Shown here: positions 6,182-8,257 of the stretch, in pieces
How the letters are laid out: every line of letters starts with the position of its first letter
How positions within the stretch are numbered: position 1 is the stretch's first letter
Assembly: GCA_005773755.1 (NCBI GenBank)
Contig: SXHE01000301.1
Location: forward strand, 1-8,257
Origin: Planctomycetia bacterium
Lineage (GTDB): Bacteria; Planctomycetota; Planctomycetia; Gemmatales; Gemmataceae
Direction: 5' to 3'
DNA length: 8,257 nt
Program-made: the position numbers and the translations under genes
Notes under the pieces: generated by a model
The model's input: only the letters and a program-made list of their open reading frames with translations
The model's database searches: none
What the model was told of the DNA's origin: nothing

Positions 6182-8256
6182 CACGCGCCTCCCGCGTCGA
6201 GGTAACTCAGGAAGTCCTGCATCCGGTCCGTGTTCACGTCACCGTACCCGGCGTCGAGCCACCACCCGTCTTTGCGGGCCGCGAACCGGCCCTTCAGCGG
6301 CCCCTTCGCCCACGCTTTGCGCCGCACGTCGAGCACCACTTTAACACCCCCGTCAGACGGCCCGAGTTCCGCTGCGGACACGCTCACCAGCGGCCACGCC
6401 GAGGGGTCAAGCAACAGGTCTGGGTCGTTGTCGGTGAGCAACAGGTTGAACGAACCCGGCCCCAGTTCTGCTTGGGCGCAATCGCTTGGTGCTTCAAATG
6501 TGAGCCGGACGCCCGCCCAACCGAAAGGAGACGGCGTTTCGTTCGTGAGGCGCATCGGCCCGACGCACTTGAACCGCTGCTTGCGGGTTTGTGGCGGGAG
6601 CGCGAGTTCCGTGAGCGCGCCCAGTTCCGCGGCGCGCGTCGCGAGCACCTCTTGCGCCCGCAGAAACTCCAAGTCGCTCGCGGCGAGCGGGTCGAACGTA
6701 CCCTGCCAGCGGAACGGGTCTTTCTTGAGCCGCAGGTACTGCGTGATCGCCTGTGCGTTGTCCGCGATGAGCCACCGCACCAAGCCGGAGACGGCTGCGA
6801 GCCGCGCCCGCACGTCACTGTCTACTTCCCGCGATTCGATCTGCCCCGTTTTGAGCGCGCGACACACGTCGATGTTGAGTTTGGAAGAGAACGTTCGCGC
6901 GAACGGCGGCCTCGGCCGGTACGGGTCGCTCGGCGGTTGCGTGGCGCTGCTGCTGAGGGCCGCGCAAACACGCGCGAGGTCGTGGGTGACCCGCGCGGGC
7001 AGCGCAAACAGTGCGTCGAACACCGACCGCACGGCCGTGGCGGGCAGGTGCCGGCGGCCGCGGTACTCGGGGTCGGGGATCAGCGGTTCCGGCGGGAACA
7101 TGCGCACGAGGTTCAGCAACCCGCCGCGCACGGCCGCGTCCGCGAGGTGCCTGCCGACGGCGGCTTGAAGGTCCGCGGCCTCCGACGGCTCGTATACGAA
7201 CACGTGCGCGATTCGCGGCGCGTTCGGGTGCGCGGCATTGTGTTGATCGACTTCGTCCAGGAACCCGACCGTCGCGAGAAGGACTCGGAGCAGCGCGTCG
7301 CGTTCCGGTTCGGCGCCCGGACCGTCCACCATCGCGGTCACGAACTCGCGCCGGGTGCCGGCCTCGAACAGCGCGCCGACCGTGGCGAGCCGACCCTCCA
7401 CCGGGTCGCGGTCGCACAGGAGGAACACCGCGGCATCGATTCGCGGCGGCATCAAGCATGTCGAATAATCGGGCAGTCGTCGCGGGGTGCCGTCGGCGAG
7501 TGACGCGGCGCGCAGCGCGAGCAGCGGACCGTTCGTGCGAAGTTTCCAGCCGTTCGCCGGGGCCGCGACTGTTGCGCCGGCGGCGGCCAACGCCCCGACG
7601 GTGCGGACGCCAAGTTTCAGCAGCGTCTGCTTCCCAACGGGGGACAACCCGGGCACCGCGGACACGTCCCACCCGGCGGCCGGTGCGTTTTCGTCCGCGG
7701 CGCCGATGCAGTGGGGTAGGTAGTCGCACTGCTCGCACTTGTACCCGAGATGGAACGCGGTCTCGTCGGTCGTGGCGTCGAGCCGCGCAGCGCGGATGCG
7801 CCGCAGGTGCTCGCGCAGGAAGTCGCCCACCTGAGCTTCGTAGGCTTTCAAGCGGAACGGCGTGACCTGAAGCGCCGCGCCGCGGTCCGGCGGGTGGTGC
7901 CAGATTTCGCCCGTCCGATCGACCCCAAACGGCGATCCGATCTGGCGCAGCAACTCGGCCAGAACGAGCGCGTAGTACGCGACCTGTGCCTTGTGGAAGA
8001 CAGTCGGCACCTCGACCGCCTTCACGTCGATGATGCGGAACGTGCTTCCCGCCGGGGTCGCGATGCAACGCAAGAGGTCAGGGTAGCCGACCGCGATGTG
8101 AACGTCCGCGTCGATGCCGAACCGGTCGCGGAACGGTTGCGGGTCGGGCAGCGCGAGCTGCGACTGGTGAGCGTATTCCTGTGTCGTCTGCCGGCGCAGG
8201 AACGCGAGCGTCTCGTCGGCGGTGAGCCACCGCTCGCCGGCCGGCGGGGCCAGCAC
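6181..8256 (-). CDS. RecB/Cas4-like PD-(D/E)XK nuclease of TM0106 type, 5'-partial
   Basis: Probable metal-dependent DNA nuclease. The frame is open to the right edge, so the GTG at 8256 is only the first possible start seen and the true start probably lies outside; numbering runs from that GTG (691 codons). The nuclease core shows GYPDLL (D60), IIDVKA (D77-x-K79), then H88, Q91 and Y94, the usual order of the RecB/Cas4 fold. C174-x2-C177-x5-C183 follows, as in Cas4 and TM0106 proteins, where these cysteines hold an iron-sulfur cluster with a fourth cysteine near the N-terminus, here outside the window. Residues 198-225 look like a helix-hairpin-helix (VPGLSPVGKQTLLKLGV). Residues 272-430 resemble a worn RNase H-like domain. 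Residues 560-691 are beta-rich and may match the barrel that precedes or decorates UPF1-like helicases. The TGA overlaps the ATG of the helicase gene. The nuclease call is firm; the cellular role is inferred. Confidence 0.93.
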   Translation of the reverse strand: MLAPPAGERWLTADETLAFLRRQTTQEYAHQSQLALPDPQPFRDRFGIDADVHIAVGYPDLLRCIATPAGSTFRIIDVKAVEVPTVFHKAQVAYYALVLAELLRQIGSPFGVDRTGEIWHHPPDRGAALQVTPFRLKAYEAQVGDFLREHLRRIRAARLDATTDETAFHLGYKCEQCDYLPHCIGAADENAPAAGWDVSAVPGLSPVGKQTLLKLGVRTVGALAAAGATVAAPANGWKLRTNGPLLALRAASLADGTPRRLPDYSTCLMPPRIDAAVFLLCDRDPVEGRLATVGALFEAGTRREFVTAMVDGPGAEPERDALLRVLLATVGFLDEVDQHNAAHPNAPRIAHVFVYEPSEAADLQAAVGRHLADAAVRGGLLNLVRMFPPEPLIPDPEYRGRRHLPATAVRSVFDALFALPARVTHDLARVCAALSSSATQPPSDPYRPRPPFARTFSSKLNIDVCRALKTGQIESREVDSDVRARLAAVSGLVRWLIADNAQAITQYLRLKKDPFRWQGTFDPLAASDLEFLRAQEVLATRAAELGALTELALPPQTRKQRFKCVGPMRLTNETPSPFGWAGVRLTFEAPSDCAQAELGPGSFNLLLTDNDPDLLLDPSAWPLVSVSAAELGPSDGGVKVVLDVRRKAWAKGPLKGRFAARKDGWWLDAGYGDVNTDRMQDFLSYLDAGGA
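6188..6193 (-). promoter_or_regulatory. Ribosome-binding site of the dual-helicase gene
   Basis: On the minus strand GGGAGG ends six bases before the ATG at 6181. It lies inside the last codons of the nuclease gene (Ala-Gly-Gly-Ala before TGA). It decides the start of the downstream gene and, with the TGATG overlap, points to translational coupling of the two products. Confidence 0.8.
6967..7443 (-). other. Domain: possible degenerate RNase H-like region
   Basis: Residues 272-430 of the nuclease gene run IDAAVFLLCDRDP, a glycine-containing strand (ATVGALF), a helix, then HVFVYEPSEAADLQAAVGRHL. This matches the order seen in TM0106 and YprB proteins, where an RNase H-like domain (first acidic strand, then a tyrosine-glutamate pair before a helix) sits after the nuclease. 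The expected DxE at the first strand is not clear (D274, then no E two residues on), so activity is doubtful. A structural role is equally possible. Confidence 0.45.
7702..8106 (-). other. Domain: PD-(D/E)XK nuclease core with Cys cluster
   Basis: This segment holds residues 51-185 of the nuclease gene. It runs from the strand DVHIAVGYPDLL (metal ligand D60) through FRIIDVKA (D77, K79) and the helix HKAQVAYYALVLAELL to YKCEQCDYLPHC (C174, C177, C183). D-x-K stands where many relatives have E-x-K, an accepted variant in this fold. The tyrosine and glutamine in the helix after the D-x-K are the family's usual accessory residues. This is the surest functional block of gene 1. Confidence 0.88.
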
Positions 8257-8257
8257 C

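Noticed and set aside
6094..7503. Plus-strand open frame of 469 codons opposite the nuclease gene
   Set aside because: It is antisense to the nuclease reading frame, and its composition is typical of a GC-rich reverse-strand shadow with no domain.
6815..8068. Minus-strand open frame of 417 codons in another frame within the nuclease gene
   Set aside because: It is an Arg-rich out-of-frame reading of the real gene, which carries the nuclease motifs in its own frame.
1..8257. CRISPR array, tRNA, rRNA, insertion sequence ends, promoter or terminator
   Set aside because: No regular spaced repeats, cloverleaf, terminal inverted repeats or U-tailed hairpin were seen, and there is no intergenic DNA to hold promoters or terminators.

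Overview
The window is a very GC-rich bacterial stretch (GC high by eye, not counted) with no intergenic DNA. Two minus-strand genes fill it. They overlap by one base and both run off the edges of the window, so neither protein is complete here. Codon use is strongly GC3-biased throughout, and long spurious open frames therefore appear on the opposite strand. The composition fits a high-GC environmental bacterium such as a Gemmata-like planctomycete, but this is a weak guess: there is no rRNA or other phylogenetic marker.

Reading in the direction of transcription (right to left): gene 1 (8256 to 6181; its true start lies beyond the right edge) encodes a RecB/Cas4-type PD-(D/E)XK nuclease of the TM0106 kind. 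It has a metal-binding Asp and a D-x-K pair, a C-x2-C-x5-C cluster, a short helix-hairpin-helix-like segment, a probable degenerate RNase H-like region and a C-terminal beta-rich domain. Gene 2 (6181 to beyond position 1) has 2060 codons without a stop. Its start ATG overlaps the gene 1 stop as TGATG and is preceded by a GGGAGG ribosome-binding site.

Gene 2 carries two full helicase motors in one chain. First comes a UPF1-like superfamily 1 motor (about residues 45-460). A Pro/Ala linker and two probable winged-helix segments follow (about 509-785). Then comes a superfamily 2 motor with a DEIH box and two cysteine-rich inserts (about 860-1400), whose sequence style recalls the large DISARM/DUF1998-associated helicases (DrmA-like). 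A long C-terminal region follows (1420-2060 and beyond).

In the TM0106 family the nuclease is usually joined to the UPF1-like helicase in one protein. Here that pair is split at the gene boundary, and the helicase half is joined to a second, unrelated helicase. The tight coupling suggests one nuclease-helicase-helicase complex acting on DNA. Genome defence or DNA repair are the likeliest settings. The defence idea is inference: no methyltransferase, DUF1998 partner or phospholipase D gene is visible in these 8.3 kb. I found no RNA gene, CRISPR array, insertion sequence, terminator or promoter.
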